From Symsagittifera roscoffensis (Eukaryota; Xenacoelomorpha; Acoela; Convolutidae): a DNA stretch of 64,000 nt. Below the pieces are notes generated by a model. That model was not told the DNA's origin, did not search any database, and was given only the letters and a program-made list of their open reading frames with translations. The translations under genes were made by a program, and so were the position numbers. The DNA lies in the NCBI RefSeq assembly GCF_963678635.1, contig NC_087063.1, forward strand, positions 55,205,504 to 55,269,503. Reading direction: 5' to 3'. Within the stretch, counting starts at the first letter, position 1, and every line of letters begins with the position of its first letter. This document shows, in pieces, positions 11,662 through 22,928 of this stretch.

Positions 11662-12640
11662 TTGCCAGAAGTAGAACACTTAAAAGGGAAAATAGACGAG
11701 GGAGATTTTGAATCATTGCGGGCGGTATCAAATCAGAACGCGGATGTATTTTCAAAACATAAGGCGGATATCGGTTGTTGCAACTTCGTCGAACACCAAA
11801 TCGAACTTGAGGAAGGCGCCGTTTTCCATAGGGAAGGCGCAAGACGAATGACACCACATAAATCGGAAGCGTGCCGAGCAGAAATAGAAATGTTGCTCGA
11901 ATACGACATGATAGAACCCTCAAAATCGCTGTGGGCTTGCGGAGTAGTCATGGCGGAAAAGAAGGGGGCCGTTTAGGTTCTGTTGCGACTTTCGCTACTT
12001 GAACGCGGTGACAATAAAAGATGCGTACCCGATACCGAGAATAGACGAGAGCCTCTCGGAGCTTGGTGACGCCAAGTTCTTCACCACTCTGGACTTAGGT
12101 TCGGCCTTCTGGCAGGTCCCTCTGCGGAAGAAGGACCGAGAGAAGACCGGATTCGCATGTGAACTGGGGTTGTACCAGTGGGAGAGAATGCCCTTCGGCT
12201 TTTGCAAAGCGACGGCTACTTTTCAAAGACTGATGGCTCAGGCTTTGACCAGAGTGACGAAGAAGTACGAAAAAATGGTGATGTGGTACGTGGATGACGT
12301 GGTCATAGCAACACCCCACCCTGGAAGACCACCTTGATTGGCTAGAGGAGGTCTTTGGCTGCATGAAGAGAGCAGGCTTGAAATGTACACCATCGAAATG
12401 TGAGATACTAAGGGATTCAATGAAGTATCTAGGAAGAATGGTGGACAGGCTTGGGGAGAGGCGGACCCGGAAGCAAAAGAGGCTGTGTCGCCATGGAAGG
12501 CTCCCAGAACGGACACACAACTCATGAGCTTCCTAGGATTCGCCAATTTTTACCGTGAGTTCATAAAAGGATATGCATACAAGGTGTATCCAATGCAGAA
12601 GCTGATTCGCAACAAAGGAAAGAAGTTCGAATGGAACGAA
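11662..12640 (+). pseudogene. pol: Element 1 reverse transcriptase, copy 2
   Basis: The same RT blocks are present as in copy 1, but here the box is intact (MWYVDDVVIATP near 12283-12315). A one-base insertion directly after it (ACACCCCACCC) and the stop near 11974 break the frame. The thumb region SPWKAPRTDTQLMSFLGFAN reads on in the 12485 frame. Confidence 0.9.
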
Positions 12641-13167
12641 GAAGCACAAGCTGCCTTCGAGAACATAAAGCCTACAGAGAAGGGATATATGTTCTTGACA
12701 CAGACGCATCAGTGGTAGCCATCTCAGGAGTAGTGCATCACGAGCAGGAATGGAATGGAAAAACAGTTCAAACTGAGAATAATTATGGTGCACCGAAGGC
12801 AGAAAAGTTTGCAGTAGTCACATTCGTGGAAAAGTACCGCGCATACTTGGTGAGCGCTCCCTTTAAGTTACGCGTGGACAACAGAGCGTTATCTTGGTTG
12901 AAGACATACTCGATTGATCAGAGTTATATTGGTAGATGGATAGTAAGGTTAGATGGCTACCACAAGATAATCGAGCACAGGATGCGTGACAAATACCAGA
13001 ATGCTGATAGCCTCAGCAAGAAGACCGAGTTCTATGAAAAATTGGAACAGAAGCAAGCCAATCAGGCAGAAATCAAGGGCTCTCGTTTCTGGACAAAAAA
13101 ACGTATAAAGCGCTTCCCTTGTCGAGATGGTTGGACAAGTCTGGACATCCAATTCCAGGACATCTGA
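12485..13167 (+). pseudogene. pol: Element 1 RT connection and RNase H
   Basis: Two frames (12485-12718 and 12631-13167) cover the thumb/connection and RNase H. RNase H acidic positions are visible: VLDTDASVVAIS, the Glu in APKAEKFAVVTF, RVDNRALSWL and NADSLSKK. The segment is single-copy because the tandem duplication ends just before it. A deletion removes the LRPIAYGSKVL part seen in element 4. Confidence 0.85.
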
Positions 13168-13218
13168 GTTACCTGTAGAGAAAGCAGCCGAGATAAAGCT
13201 TCTATCCAAGAAGGGGCG

Positions 13219-14372
13219 GTGCTCTTGGATCTCTTGCTGCGCTCAAACCTGTTCCAGCAGGAACTCTCTCGCATGAACATAAACAGCCTCTCATTATTGG
13301 ATAAAACGGTGCAGATCACACCGCAAGTGATGCGGATGCTGGGTGGATTGTTGGAGAAAGAAGTGACCAGAGATGAGCCGAGTGGGCAGCAGCCATGGCA
13401 TCACTGACAGTCTGCGAGTAGGTGAAGATCATACCGTCAAGACGACAACACAAAGAAAATGAAATGGATTGTAGGACTATAGTTCAGCAACTAATGTCCT
13501 CGATATCCCAAAACGTTTTAACAAGCACATCATGCAAACGGCGAGAACAGGGGAACGATACGCAAAGGAAGACCGTTACTTTTGAAGACCAGGAAAAGGA
13601 ACGTGAGAAGATTGAACGAAACCTGGAGCAAGATTGTTTGTCCGGGAAGACGAACAGTGAGAAGATCAGGCGAGTCCAGGATCAACACCCGGGACAAGAA
13701 AGTTTGTACGGGAAGTCTGATGTAGATGAAAAAGTTCCTGATGAGAAACTGGACCTGGAGGATAAATTTTTGTCCGGGAAGTTCAGATGTATGACCAAAA
13801 CGCACAGAACTGATCCGGAGGAAGGAAAGTGCTCCATCGCAGACTCTTCAATGGATGACAACTCCCGGAATTCAGGAATTGACACCTACTCTGACAGGAA
13901 CTCGAGCTCAGAATCTGAACTGGCAGAGCTAGCGATCCACACACTACTGGTTGAGACTCGAGCAAGGGATCTGGACAGGTAGATATATCAAGACCCTGAC
14001 AGTGATCGCTAGCTCATACCAGGTGAAAGAGTCTTTGACAACGCAGCAGATGATCTCGAAACAATAGCGGTATCGAAACGTTCGATAAGTTTGTTGCCAG
14101 AAAAGAGGTAGTCAGGACTGATCTTCAACCGTTCGAACAAGAAGCACGACCGTTGACGAAGATTTGGTGCATTAAGGTGGAAGATGACACGCATCAGCCA
14201 GATGAAATGAGTAGTCAGATGAGGGTCATGAAGACGCACTTGAGGGCGAGATACGGACTCTCGGACCTACTAAGAGCGCAGAAAAATGACCGCATGACGA
14301 GCAACCTGAAAAGGTGGAATGGAAATGGAGCTCCGGACAAAGGTGACCTGGAGGAAGACAGTTACCGCATCC
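13219..14372 (+). pseudogene. pol: Element 1 RNase H-integrase linker
   Basis: This corresponds to residues about 1130-1490 of the element 4 polyprotein. It is acidic and low in complexity, with a repeated LSGK/LYGK motif (three times near 13636, 13706 and 13768). The RVxF-like KTVTFED is at 13569-13589, and the SDLLRAQKNDRMTSNL block ends near 14350. The function is unknown. The frame is open from 13422 to 13982, then shifted. Confidence 0.65.
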
Positions 14373-15253
14373 AGGCAGCTACAAATTTGTTAAAACAGAG
14401 TTTGCGTTCTCTTCCCGATACCGTTCCGGAATCTGGAGTCCGGACAAAAAGCGGTCTTATTGTCCTTCCGGAAGGCTGGCATCTCCATACCCTTCCTGTT
14501 AATCGGGAAATCTTCAGTAACGATTGTAGAGTTACAATCGCTACAATTAGGAATGGTCTTCCGTTAACTGTAATTTCTTCTTTCGTTGCTATTTCTCGTT
14601 CGTCTTTTCTGTTTCAACGAATATTGTTCTTCTGTATTTTCTTATTTTCAGTTGTCGCGAAATGTCGTGACGTGTCTTTATTTTTTAACGATTTTATAAA
14701 ATTTATTACGTCACGCCAAACTGACCATTCCCGATTCGTTAAATTGTTCGATTAGTACTGCTAATCGGCTAAAACTGTCAATCTTCCCATGAAATAAAAA
14801 AAATTCGATGCATTTTGGCGCCATTCTGGTCGAATGTCACAATACGTGATGAAGGGGCTCCTGACTGCATCATCAATTACAACAACAACTACCAAATACT
14901 TTTTTACCCTTGATTTACCAGGGATATGATAAATTTACCAAATTAATGATTCATGCTCTACAGCATGAACTAAGGCACCGATTAAGAAATGCTTTGGAGT
15001 TGTTCATGTCGAATTTTTAATAACAAGCGAAGCAAGGTAAGACTTCACTTTTGCCATAAAATTGCTAAAAAGCCACAGAATGATGAAACGAATAGTCAGA
15101 TGAGGGTCATGAAGACGCACTTGAAGGCGAGATACAGACTCTCGGACCTACTAAGAGCGCAGAGAAATGACCGCATGACGAGCAACCTGAAAAAGTGGAA
15201 CGAAAATGGAGCTCCGGACAAAGGTGACCTGGAGGAAGACAGTTACCGCATTC
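14189..15253 (+). repeat. ~175-bp direct repeats flanking an insertion
   Basis: The block starting near AATGAGTAGTCAGATGAGGG at 14206 to about 14372 recurs at 15087-15253 with about 95% identity. The 0.7-kb insertion lies between the copies. The repeats are far longer than a target-site duplication, so a second recombination event is implied. Confidence 0.8.
14373..15079 (-). mobile_element. LTR-like insertion inside element 1 pol
   Basis: Read on the - strand from 14841, the sequence starts TGTGACATTCGACCAGAATG, the same start as the element 1 LTR copies at 48904 and 50585. It stays alignable with them in patches (GGAAGATTGACAGTTTTAGC, CTACAATCGTT, AACAGGAAGGGTATGG) to about 14400. It is therefore a diverged solo LTR or LTR fragment inserted inversely. 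The part 14842-15079 is unrelated and unidentified. Confidence 0.6.
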
Positions 15254-15374
15254 TGAGACAGTACTTTATATAGAAAAGAGGGAAGGTTATAGTTGAACAA
15301 GCATGGAATTGTGGCTTGTAAGAGAAGAGAAGAGGACGAGCTCATGTACAAGTATAACGCGATAGTGTTGCCGC

Positions 15375-16108
15375 AACTCTATCAGACAGAAATTTTATTC
15401 AGGTCACATGATCAGATGGGCCATTAGGGAATCGACAAAGTATACCAGAGGATCCTGAAACGCTTTGAGTGGCGTGGAATGAAAAAGGCATGCGAGAAGT
15501 GGGTAACAGCATGTCTGTCATGCCAACAGGTCAAGGATCCAAGGAAATTGCGATTTCCCTTGCATTTGATCGAGTCATCTGAATTCAACGAGGTGGGGCA
15601 GATTGATCACCAAAAGATATGTATGACAGACAGCGGTTACAGTGTACCAAAAGAAATGTATGACAGACAGTGGTTACAATCAAGTCTTGGTCATGATAGA
15701 TCACTTCACGAAGAATGCAGAGGCCGTGCCCTGCATAACCGCCTCAGCAGAAGAGACGTGCGATCACCTGATCAATACGTGGATAGTGAGACATGGTTGT
15801 CCGATGACGTTTCAACCGGATAAGATAACGGAACGGCTTTCGTGGGAGAACTTACGAAAGAGCTCATGAGACGTTCACAGGTGGCTCAAGCTCACTCCAC
15901 GACATACCATCCCCAGACGAATGGCTCAGTGGAAAAGCAAATTGGAACGTTAGTGTCGATGCTGAGGGTATATTGTTCCAGGTACATTACCGATTGGGAC
16001 AGATATCTTCCACAGGTGATGGGAGCTTACAACATCACGCAAAACTTCACCACTGGAGTTAGTCCACACATGATGTTGACTGGACACGTTAAGTCTCTGC
16101 CCTTGAAC
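15375..16108 (+). pseudogene. pol: Element 1 integrase (broken, C-terminal deletion)
   Basis: The HHCC zinc module (RSHDQMGH, then CLSCQQVK) is followed by the catalytic core: QIDHQKICM, FQPDKITERLS (frameshifted second Asp region) and TNGSVEKQIGTL (Glu). A 36-base duplication near 15621-15670 repeats the ATGTATGACAGACAG segment. Sequence homologous to the GPF/C-terminal domain is deleted after MMLTGHVKSLPLN (about 16108), and reading resumes in the pol tail. Confidence 0.85.
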
Positions 16109-16997
16109 CAAGCCCGAGGTAGAATTCGACGACGACCAACAGCAATCCTACGAACAATACTTGATGAATCTGCGGGTCTTGGAGTGGCTGAATGAAATGA
16201 CGTCGGACCCAAGGGAGACCACCGTCACGATTCAAGATGTAGATCGTGAGAGCATGAGATACATAGTAACCGAAAGAGATGATCCTTCCTGCGCTGCCCA
16301 TGAAGGGCAATTACTCCTTCCTGCTTCCAACCTCGATTTAATATCCGGTATGCAATCTACGGGGACGTCGATGGATAATTTTGTCCGGGGAGTGGGGGTA
16401 GGACTTACCCACACTGAAAAAATATTAATAAAAAAAATAAGAATAGCATGAGAGACAGGTGATCTGGAAGCAGAGACAGGCGAGCACCGTAAGAAACTGG
16501 ACATAGAGAGAGTAGTTGAGTCAAATTTTAGCTTACCAAATGAATACTCAAGTAGCATAATATTGACAGATAGCAATTTTATACTCACAAATAGAACATG
16601 TGCGATAGCGATAACGGCAGACATGAGTTTTAAGACAGCGTGAGCAGCGGATTCTAAGAGAAATTATAAAAATATAGAATTCCTTTGGAAGCAAAGACCA
16701 GGAATAGGAGGCGCTTTGCCTCCGGCGGCGTCACAGATACCGGGAAAGTAATTATGCTTCTTGGTGACGAGGGCGAGGGAGAAGCGTCACGTGGACCCAG
16801 AAAACCTACTCTTGTCTTTGACGAGATTGAGAGAATTCTTTGTGGAAAGGGAAGTGAAGGAACTCTCGCTTCCAGTGTACGATCCAAACCGAGGACGACT
16901 GAATCCACGGGAGCTGTATGCACTAATACACGTAATCTTCTCTGAGACTTATATACAAGTATACTTACATAAGAAATACTATTTAAGTATAGGCTGA
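16109..16997 (+). pseudogene. Element 1 pol tail with macro-domain-like module
   Basis: The 16161-16451 frame matches the acidic tail of the element 4 polyprotein and includes FVRGVGVGLTHTE. From about 16535 the macro-like module reads over several frames: CAIAITADMSFKT, then NIEFLWKQRPGIGG, then CFLVTRAREKRHVDPEN, SLTRLREFFVEREVKEL and SLPVYDPNRGRL, ending YLHKKYYLSIG at 16997. The order of strands and the LVTR...SLxRLR...SLPV pattern resemble OARD1/TARG1-type macro domains. The ligand loops (GAGIA, GCG) are replaced. Stops at 16641 and 16750 show decay. Confidence 0.6.
16383..16393 (+). promoter_or_regulatory. Internal polypurine-like 11-mer in the pol tail, element 1
   Basis: GTCCGGGGAGT followed by GGGGGTAGGACTT, identical to element 4 over about 36 bases although the flanks differ. 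See the element 4 counterpart. Confidence 0.45.
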
Positions 16998-17066
16998 GTT
17001 TAGGTTGCATGCAGGAAGGCGTCATACTAAAGGTGTTATGTGTGATGTGAGAACCGATTAAAGAAC

Positions 17067-17324
17067 ATGGACAATTTTGATTTGAACGAGTACATGGACC
17101 TGGCAGAGTTGTACGTAGGACCGATGATAGATGCGATCTATCGTCGGCTGATGGATCGAGACTTCGCTCTGGAGGAACCAGAGGTAGCCATGTTGCTGGT
17201 CGCCTTAATAAACATCTTGGAGCATGACAGCCGTGGGGACCGCCCTACGGAAGTCCTATTGAAGGCAGCATATGGAGAAAGGGGAGTACTAGACCGCCTG
17301 AACATGAGAGTGATGAGGTGGTGA
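17067..17324 (+). pseudogene. ORF2 N-terminal helical module, element 1
   Basis: An 85-residue frame starts 69 bases after the macro-like module. It aligns with the start of the element 4 ORF2 (56536 down): IYRRLMDRDF against LYRRLRDLDY, AMLLVALINIL against AVMLNAILQLE, and RPTEVLLKAAY against SATEAVLMIGY. It is helical and soluble, with no signal peptide. A frameshift after 17324 separates it from the coiled coil. Confidence 0.6.
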
Positions 17325-17374
17325 AACGGGTCTCTCTCAGGAAATGACTTGGCGAACAAACCTGAAGAGCAGCT

Positions 17375-18877
17375 TTGCTACCAAAGAGGGCTAGAGTAGA
17401 GGAGGAGGTTCAAACCAACGAAACTATGCAAGAACTTAACGGAACGGTAGAAGAACTGGAGAAGATCAGAAGGGAGCTGGACGAAATGACCAAGACCATG
17501 CTCAATACAGAAGAAGATAGAGACATGTGGAAGAAACTGTTTGAAGATTGTAACAAGAAACAGAGTGAAGAAAAAGAGCGCTTGAGGCGAGAGTACAAAC
17601 AGCGATCCGAGCGGCTGGCGTTGACGACAACCGTAGAAAAAGCGATACATACAAAGAATTTTCCTCGTGGGCAGTCCCCGATCGAACTTTTGACGCCTCG
17701 CGAGTTGAGTCAAACGACGGAGACGCGACTCCCAGCTACAACTGGTCGAGTGACAATCCCGGACCCGAAGGACACCCTAGGTGATCCAGTCGTGGAGCAA
17801 ACGGTGAGGAAGTTGATAGAAACAGCTGGACGATTGGCCGCTGATAGAAATGCGCCAGATTCAGGGGTGACTGCACCCTATGGAACAATAGATGACACGG
17901 GTAGATTACAACTCTCTCAAGACATGATGACGAGAACGGGAGTTAGTGATACAGCGTTACAGACGAAGAGCTCTAAGGTTCCAGACAGAAAGATACGAGA
18001 AATGCCGATGAAGAAAGTGTCCCGAGTGATTGACGTGCAAAAGAACAACCAGTTGAAGTATAGCTTCACGGGAGTTCCGGACACTGATTCGCGAGCCTGC
18101 TTCAATCGATCCACTTGGAGTCCAGCAATAAACCTGCAGCAACCACCACTTGGGACATCACATCTGATACTGGGTGACAACTTAGTCAGAGTGCTCCAGA
18201 ATTTGGGGACCAACTGGATCACTACGGTGATGGCCTTTGGAGGTGCAACGATAACCTAGCTATTTCGGATGGTGGAGCTGATGAACCCAGGGAGGATCCC
18301 TAACATAATGATCCTAATAGGGACGAATAATGTATCAAGAGGCTCAGATGAGGAAGAGGCACTATGGGAATCGTTGATGGTGTGCTTATTTACTACTCTC
18401 TGGCATAGTTTCAAGTGCGCGGTACTGACCGTCTGCACCGTACCCATGATCAGAAAAACGTTGACAGCGACAGGAAGAAGATATAATGTAGGAGGTATCA
18501 GGTGGAATAATATAACAAGGAACTTGGCGAGTCGGAATGCTGGACGGATGATTCTTATGGATATTGAACATGAGCTGAGAGCTATCGATCAGGCCAGATT
18601 AACCACCCATGGGATCCACTTTGATAGCAATGAAGGACAAGCCTAATTGAACAGAGTCTTCCAAGAGCGACTGGATGAAATGGAATTCAAGCTCTTTGAC
18701 ACGGGAGTGGCGAAGAAGGAAGAAACCACGAATGAGCCCGCAATTTCAACTTTTGTGCCCCCTAGCTTGTATACACGTTTGGGAACGGTCCGAGCCGTGA
18801 CGACCTACAAGCGGCAAAGCTTTAGCGAGCCAGGGCAAATGACAGATGTACAATATCGATTGGGGAAGCGCCAGTGA
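17375..18877 (+). pseudogene. ORF2 coiled coil and SGNH-hydrolase-like module 1, element 1
   Basis: One frame runs 17375-18877 with stops only at 18257 and 18644. A charged coiled coil (about 17400-17620) is followed by a Thr/Pro-rich spacer and then SGNH-like blocks: LILGDNLVRVL (18173, where GDS is expected), VMAFGGATIT (block II), IMILIGTNNVSRG (block III, 18320) and HGIHFDSNEGQA (block V). The order and spacing fit an SGNH hydrolase/esterase fold, but the nucleophile serine is asparagine here. No other copy of this module survives in the window. Confidence 0.65.
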
Positions 18878-20278
18878 GAAGAACCGTCCATCCAAGACGA
18901 AGATTAGTACCTGTCAATCCGACCGGGGAGACGACCGGCACCTCACGGTCAGAGACAACGAGTACCAGCCGAGAGGAGCGAGACGTCCAGACAGGAGCTC
19001 CTTGATGTGGTCGAGGCCCATACCTTCTCCCTGGCATACATACAAACAGGATATGATGAAATTGAATCTTCAGACGGTGAGCTTTGCAGCAGATGCCATG
19101 AAGATGTTAAATGGAGCGCGATTGTCTGTCAACGGACTCTATTCAATAACAGGCGTTGACTGGTTGACAGCCGCTGGCATAAACTTCAGTACTACAACCG
19201 CCTTGAGATTAACCGACTTAGAGGGACTGCCCTCAAACAATACAATGGGTCCAGTGAAAGCAAGACCATTGCCAGATGTGAAGTTGAATCTCGTTGTGAA
19301 TCTGTATGAGGGCACCAATAGGACAACACGTAAAAATGTTCAGGCAGATAAAAGCACCCCCAGGTCACGTAAAAGAAAGAGCGTACCCGAAACAAGTAAA
19401 CCAGAAGATGATGTTCAGAGATACGGTGGTTTGAAGGCGATCAAGAAAGATGAGACCATCTTTGCTGCGTATGACAAAGCAGAAATGAGGAAGGCAAAGA
19501 GTATGGTTGTCGTGAGCTCAGACTTCGTGTATACCTCCAAGTCTCTGTTTTTGCCTGATGTTATAATGTTGGCAGCGGTCGACCTGGAACTAATGCAATC
19601 TCTGTCGATGGCAATCGGGGTACAACGACAGGTGGAAATGAACCCAATTACAATCATATTTGCTGGCATGGAGACCATCTACACAGTAGGGGTTTCCTGA
19701 GCAGACTCAGAGAGCCTACGACAGCCGAAGACGCTGTATGGCCAGCTCTAAAGGATATCCTCGAGTCAATGGAAGAAGTAGTGGACACCCTGAAAGAAGG
19801 TGCCTTCACCAAGATAACACCGAGAGTCGTGTTTGCACTGTCTCCGGGATATTCACAGCTCCCTGATGGACTGAAGTTTGTATATGCGATGGTGGCTTTG
19901 CTCTCGGAAGGGAAAAATTACGTAATCATATACGCCCCAAATCGCGGAATAGAGATGGAGAATCTGAGGCCGCTCAGGGCTGAATTACCTGCGGTAAGGT
20001 CCGACATCTCAAATGCGATGCGAGGATTTAAAGACCATTCACTACACATTCTAGTGTTAGACGAGGTACTGGGGTTGGAACTGTTCAACTTCAGCCGACA
20101 GCTCAAATTGAAGCCAGGAATTGACGATGACCATAGAGTGATAGTGGCGATGTCAAACGATTTATGGTTCCGAGGAATTGAGATAAAAGAGAAAGGAGAG
20201 AGAAGGAAGAACTCCAAGGAGACCATAGCTCACTTGGAAGCGATGATTTTGAGAACGAAACCAGAATCTAATAGGTGA
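18846..20278 (+). pseudogene. ORF2 SGNH-like module 2, element 1
   Basis: Two frames (18846-19700 and 19769-20278) align with the long open frame at 31990-33759 of element 2. Shared motifs are MVVVSSDFVYTSKSLF (element 2 RVIIVAGSDF), IIFAGMETI (element 2 LLFAGMNDHLH), RVVFALSPGYSQLPDGLKFV, VLDEVLGLELFNFSRQLK and LWFRGIEI. The beta-strand/GxND-like pattern suggests another SGNH-type fold. The key ND of block III is MET here. A basic patch PRSRKRKS lies near 19360. Confidence 0.55.
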
Positions 20279-20433
20279 GTGCACTTGACCCCTCGGATTG
20301 CAGCATTGGGAGCGGATGCTTTCGAGCGAGGCCCAGTGATGATCAGGAAGATCCATGCTTACTTAGTGAGAGAGGTAAGCCTGGCCGTAATGCTGAGGAG
20401 AATTCAGCCGAGATCGTGACTAGAGTGTGAAAA

Positions 20434-21245
20434 GTGACCCTGGAAGCTTTCTGGACACAGAATGTGAAGGGAGAAGAAGTCTTTGACCGGACTGACAGCA
20501 TGGTGGAAGGGCTAGGAGCCGGATGGACAGCGTCCTTCTCGGCGAAAAAATACCCTTCCTTTTCTGGATACCTGATAAAAGAGTTCCTCCAAGTAGCCGT
20601 AGAAGGATCGATCGTTCAATTACTAGCCCTGTTCGTGACGTTTGGAGCAGAGAACTTTGTGAAAGGACCAGCAATACTGCTCAACGAAGGAGTGCAGAAT
20701 TTGCGATTAGATGGACTACTAACATTGATCACGATAACGCATGGAAACTTGGGAGGGTTGATTAATTTGACACGCTATCCGGAGCAGATGAGGGAGAACT
20801 TGAAGATTTGCGACAGACTCCTATCCAGTACCTCCTGCAACAGAATCGCTTTGGAACAGGAGAGGACGAAACGATTCAGAGGGAGAAAGACGTGGGGCGT
20901 CATGTTGGGGGCATGCCCCTACTAACTGATCTGAGCTTAGCTATGAGGACCGATCCCTTAGCATTGATCAGTGGAGCCACGGAGTTCGTGACGGTCATAT
21001 ATGGACCTGCAGTCACGTTTGCGTTCCCTGATGTTAAGGTGGAAGCATACCGGAAGGTCGGTGCTGCACCTGAACCTCATACCTTATACCGAAATTTCCT
21101 GATGGGGCAAGGAGTGAAAGGCAAGGGCCCTCAAGTTCAGGAAAGAATCCGAGACGAGACGATGGGCAGGGAGGAAGCCGTCGATCGGAAGAACCTATGC
21201 AACAGGATCCCGATCAAGCCAAGAACGAAGTCGATAAGGCTTTGA
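20434..21245 (+). pseudogene. ORF2 C-terminal region, element 1
   Basis: Frames 20434-20925 and 20808-21245 align with the last third of the element 2 frame (EGFWREHAKGD, VETLRIDGYLTLVLLTHG, GGMPLLTDLCLAMRSDPL). No family is recognised. There are hydrophobic helical stretches but no clear membrane anchor. Relative to element 2 about 190 codons are missing after AFPDVKVEAYRKVG. Confidence 0.5.
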
Positions 21246-21408
21246 CAGGAGGGATGTCCAGCCTGGACTTCAATTTCCTCAGCGATTTTTAAAACGGCAC
21301 TGACACGTTGGAAGCGACGACTGAGCCTGCAGATGAGGGAGCTTCCACACTAGAACCTCCGTCGGCCTTCATGGGAACGAACCGGAACTTGCCGAACAGA
21401 AACTCTCA

Positions 21409-21819
21409 ATGGAATCACCAAGGAGACGAAGAATAGAAGGCACTGCCAGGGTACCTTTCTTGGGAACGTTGCCCGAAGAGGAGTGGGAGATGCATCATAG
21501 AGACCACGAAAATAGGACGGGATGCAAAATGGACAAAGTGGCCTTCATGGAAGAGGTCTGGGAAATAGTTCAGAGCTACGGAACCCAGTCTATTTTGAAA
21601 GTGGGTCTCAACCGACCACTAATGCGGGAAGTCCTTGACAAACTCGACGAGTGTGAAGGGAGATTGAGCGAGTTATTGATCGGCTTGGCCACTGACGAAA
21701 GTGAGGCAAACTCTCCTATCAAGATGACGCCGCAAGAAGACAAAGGAGAAGTTGTATATCGGTCAAGAACCCGGAAGGGAACGATGCGATCGAAAATAGT
21801 GATTGACAGAATTAATTAA
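21409..21819 (+). pseudogene. Conserved accessory region, element 1
   Basis: This is a 137-residue acidic frame with homology to 30512-30958 of element 2: FMEEVWEIVQSYGTQSILKVGL against FKEELWDTVVKFGEPVMMGTGL. It is followed in both by a basic Lys/Arg tail. The function is unknown. It may continue the ORF2 protein or be a separate small ORF. Confidence 0.5.
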
Positions 21820-21935
21820 ACGAAAAAGAAATTGGGCAGCAAGGTGACATTGAGGAAAACAGGTAAGACAAAAGTGGGTTCCGAAATCTCGATGAAAGCG
21901 TTAACTCAGCTAAGAGAAAACGCATCGAAGAAGCT

Positions 21936-22818
21936 ATGGACTTGGGACAGGGTGATGATCGGTTGCCTAGCACAGACAGGATGTTGAGTGACGTAGCGAT
22001 GGTGCCACCCATTCTCATGGCAGGAATAAAATCAGCCAGTTACAAAACTAAGAAGAGTGACCGCACTCTGACTGGAGTGACGTTAGAAATGGAGATACTC
22101 AGCCATTGTGGAGAGAGTACTCTTAAAGTCTTCAAACCGTCTCCCATGAGTCACGGAAAGGGAAGCGTCGTAGGAAAGATAGTCCCAGTGGAACATAACC
22201 GACTCACAGTATCGGAAACTGTGTCAATTGATGAACCCGCCGGTGGATACATTGAGATGTTAGAGTATACAAGTTCGGCCAGAGGACACTTAATGGCTCT
22301 GGAAGACAAAAGTGCCATGGAAGGTTATTTAGAGACGATGATGCAAGGCACCACCCTGAAGCAGAAGGCATACGGGACTCTGGTATTGTCTGAAATGCAC
22401 GTGGAAACGATCGAGCAGTTGATGAGCCTTCCATGGAGAGCGGTAGTGTTACGATACTTCGAAGAAGAAATGAGAACCACGCCGAAGATACACGCTCTGA
22501 TAGCAATACCCTGTGTGAGAACAGAGTTACAACTAAGGTTCTCTTGGTGCATGATTAGACTGACTCGCGGGAAATATGATTCGGAAGAAAAAAAAAATTG
22601 AAGGGAGTAAAGGTGTTCTTGATGACGAGTGTGAGGGATCTGATGACCCAAGAAGGAGCAGCAGTAGCGTGCGCGAAGCGGAGAGACGCTCTCTGTTTCG
22701 TTCGGTTTATGATACAACAATTTCAGTGCCAGCATTGAACACTTGCGTAAAGGTGCTAAGAGAAGGCGATGAACGAGCAAAAGCCTTGCTCTTGCTAGCA
22801 CTTTTGGACATATATTAG
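21936..22818 (+). pseudogene. Conserved accessory region of unknown function, element 1
   Basis: The frame 21936-22601 continues after a frameshift to about 22818. The segment FEEEMRTTPKIHAL, IPCVRTELQLRFSW and AKRRDALCFVRFM aligns with FEEAMRTPSSALPL, NPFVRTTGDLMFAW and ARRKDATCILRWIM in element 2 (29523-29950). I do not recognise a family. Confidence 0.5.
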
Positions 22819-22928
22819 AGCAAACAAATGCGAGTGAATATGAAAGAACCCGTGGAACTAAAACCGATGAAGAAAATATACGAAATAAGGAGGTTCTCAA
22901 ACAAGGAGCTGAGGTCACTAAGGAATCC

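Larger units (their letters stand above)
4773..12640 (+). repeat. 3.9-kb tandem duplication of gag to RT in element 1
   Basis: Positions 4773-8683 and 8684-12640 are near-identical with offset 3924 (gag) to 3930 (RT). At the junction the pol sequence AACAATGGAACGAA runs into gag sequence TTCAACAAGAGCAGACACTT; GAATTC-like microhomology is present at the join. The two copies differ by scattered substitutions and small indels. Confidence 0.9.
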
